A DNA stretch of 64,000 nucleotides, taken from Acinetobacter calcoaceticus (GTDB lineage Bacteria; Pseudomonadota; Gammaproteobacteria; Pseudomonadales; Moraxellaceae). This document shows positions 62,832-64,000 of this stretch, piece after piece (the first letter of the stretch is position 1; every line of letters starts with the position of its first letter). The notes beneath the pieces were generated by a model that did no database searches, was not told the origin of the DNA, and worked only from the letters and a program-made list of their open reading frames with translations. Both the position numbers and the translations under genes were made by a program. The stretch lies in NCBI RefSeq assembly GCF_900520355.1, contig NZ_LS999521.1, positions 2,542,001 through 2,606,000 of the forward strand. Direction: 5' to 3'.

Positions 62832-64000
62832 ATGCCACGTATTCCTGTAATCAATACTAGCCATCTTGACCGTATTGATGAATTACTTGTAGATAATATC
62901 GATACAGGTGAATTTAAACTTCATCGCTCAGTGTTTACTGACGAAGCCCTATTTGACCTTGAAATGAAATACATCTTCGAAGGTAATTGGGTTTACTTAG
63001 CACACGAAAGCCAAATTCCAAATAATAATGACTACTACACCACTTACATTGGTCATCAGCCCGTCATTATTGCCCGTAATCGTAACGGCGAATTGAATGC
63101 CATGATCAATGCGTGTTCACACCGCGGAGCGCAACTTTGCCGTCACAAGCGTGGTAACAAAGCAACGTATACCTGCCCTTTCCACGGTTGGACTTTTAAC
63201 AACTCTGGTAAATTACTCAAAGTTAAAGATCCGAGTGAAGCTGGTTATTCTGATTGCTTTAATCAAGAGGGCTCACATGACCTTAAAAAAGTGGCTCGTT
63301 TTGAGAACTACAAAGGCTTCTTGTTTGGCAGCTTAAATCCAGATGTTCCTTCACTTGAAGAATTCTTGGGTGAAACCAGCAAAATCATCGACATGATTGT
63401 TGACCAGTCTGAACATGGTTTGGAAGTTTTACGTGGTTCATCAACCTACACTTACGAAGGTAACTGGAAACTCACTGCTGAAAATGGTGCCGATGGTTAC
63501 CATGTTTCTGCTGTTCACTGGAACTACGCAGCAACGACTCAACACCGTAAAGAAACTCAAGCTGCCGATAACATTCGCGCGATGAGCGCAGGTGCTTGGG
63601 GTAAACAAGGTGGTGGTTCTTATGGTTTTGAAAATGGTCACATGTTGCTTTGGACACAATGGGCAAACCCAGAAGACCGTCCAAACTTCCCGAAAGCAGA
63701 CGAATACACCGAAAAATACGGCGAAGCGATGTCGAAATGGATGATTGAACGTTCACGTAACCTATGCCTCTATCCAAATGTCTATTTGATGGATCAGTTC
63801 GGTTCGCAAATTCGTGTACTTCGTCCTCTTTCTGTTAATAGAACCGAAGTCACCATTTACTGTATTGCACCTAAAGGCGAAGCACCTGAAGCTCGTACCC
63901 GTCGTATTCGCCAATATGAAGATTTCTTTAATGCATCAGGTATGGCAACACCAGACGATTTAGAAGAATTCCGCGCTTGTCAGGCGGGTTATGCAGGTAT
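62832..64000 (+). CDS. benA: BenA, benzoate 1,2-dioxygenase large subunit (cut by window end)
   Basis: Open from ATG 62832 to the edge (389 codons). The Rieske [2Fe-2S] site is CSHRG (Cys95, His97) and CPFHGW (Cys115, His118). The mononuclear iron domain follows ([20 protein letters not shown], with His ligands). Dihydroxylates benzoate to the cis-diol with BenB and BenC. The last about 60 residues are outside the window. Confidence 0.96.
   Translation, partial: MPRIPVINTSHLDRIDELLVDNIDTGEFKLHRSVFTDEALFDLEMKYIFEGNWVYLAHESQIPNNNDYYTTYIGHQPVIIARNRNGELNAMINACSHRGAQLCRHKRGNKATYTCPFHGWTFNNSGKLLKVKDPSEAGYSDCFNQEGSHDLKKVARFENYKGFLFGSLNPDVPSLEEFLGETSKIIDMIVDQSEHGLEVLRGSSTYTYEGNWKLTAENGADGYHVSAVHWNYAATTQHRKETQAADNIRAMSAGAWGKQGGGSYGFENGHMLLWTQWANPEDRPNFPKADEYTEKYGEAMSKWMIERSRNLCLYPNVYLMDQFGSQIRVLRPLSVNRTEVTIYCIAPKGEAPEARTRRIRQYEDFFNASGMATPDDLEEFRACQAGYAG

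Overview
The window is chromosomal DNA of an Acinetobacter, most likely of the calcoaceticus-baumannii complex. This rests on low G+C, on the gene content (phenylacetate paa genes, benM/benA, the kdsD-kdsC-lptC-lptA-lptB operon, a LapB/HlyD/TolC-type I secretion operon) and on recognisable Acinetobacter protein sequences. The species cannot be fixed from sequence reading alone.

Layout. 1-4.9 kb: phenylacetate catabolism, with paaA-B-C-D on the minus strand and paaZ divergent. 5.4-13.8 kb: mutS, fdxA, two GNAT acetyltransferases, an M15 peptidase lipoprotein, an O-methyltransferase, a tandem universal stress protein, a hexapeptide acyltransferase and a YigZ protein. 13.9-18.8 kb: a three-gene type I secretion operon with 4-bp overlaps. 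19.0-22.4 kb: Kdo synthesis and LPS transport. 22.6-24.1 kb: cysS and tRNA-Gly(GCC).

24.1-30.1 kb is an accessory stretch beginning at the tRNA-Gly: a dead integrase remnant, a glycine-zipper protein, a DUF4142 protein, a phage lysis remnant (3' end of an endolysin plus a tiny overlapping lipoprotein), and an HxlR regulator divergent from an MFS pump with a clear operator. 30.1-33.7 kb is a four-gene run (ferritin-like metal hydrolase, alpha/beta hydrolase, old yellow enzyme, small membrane protein), then an MscS channel. 35.5-38.5 kb is a tight four-gene cluster (acyl-CoA dehydrogenase-like, PIG-L deacetylase, NodS-like methyltransferase, GT2 glycosyltransferase) whose product I do not know; it is the best candidate here for an undescribed pathway. 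38.8-49.7 kb is mixed: a second PF10118 paralogue with a convergent TetR gene, a palindromic RNA-like element, a methyltransferase flanked by imperfect direct repeats, Lrp/AsnC plus proC with a new 38-residue membrane ORF between them, a cold-shock protein, an LpxL/LpxM-like acyltransferase and a LysE exporter.

49.8-53.0 kb is a prophage residue: endolysin, holin, small protein and a self-cleaving CI/LexA-like repressor with three evenly spaced operators. It is followed by initiator tRNA-Met and xseA-xseB. 56-61.6 kb is a copper region: a Cys-rich Csp-like protein, copA-cueR-GFA on the minus strand and a divergent CopZ-like chaperone, with two MerR-type 19-bp-spacer promoters in the copA/copZ gap. 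A structured candidate sRNA and a 38-residue ORF lie beside it. The window ends in the benzoate locus (benM divergent from benA, which runs off the end).
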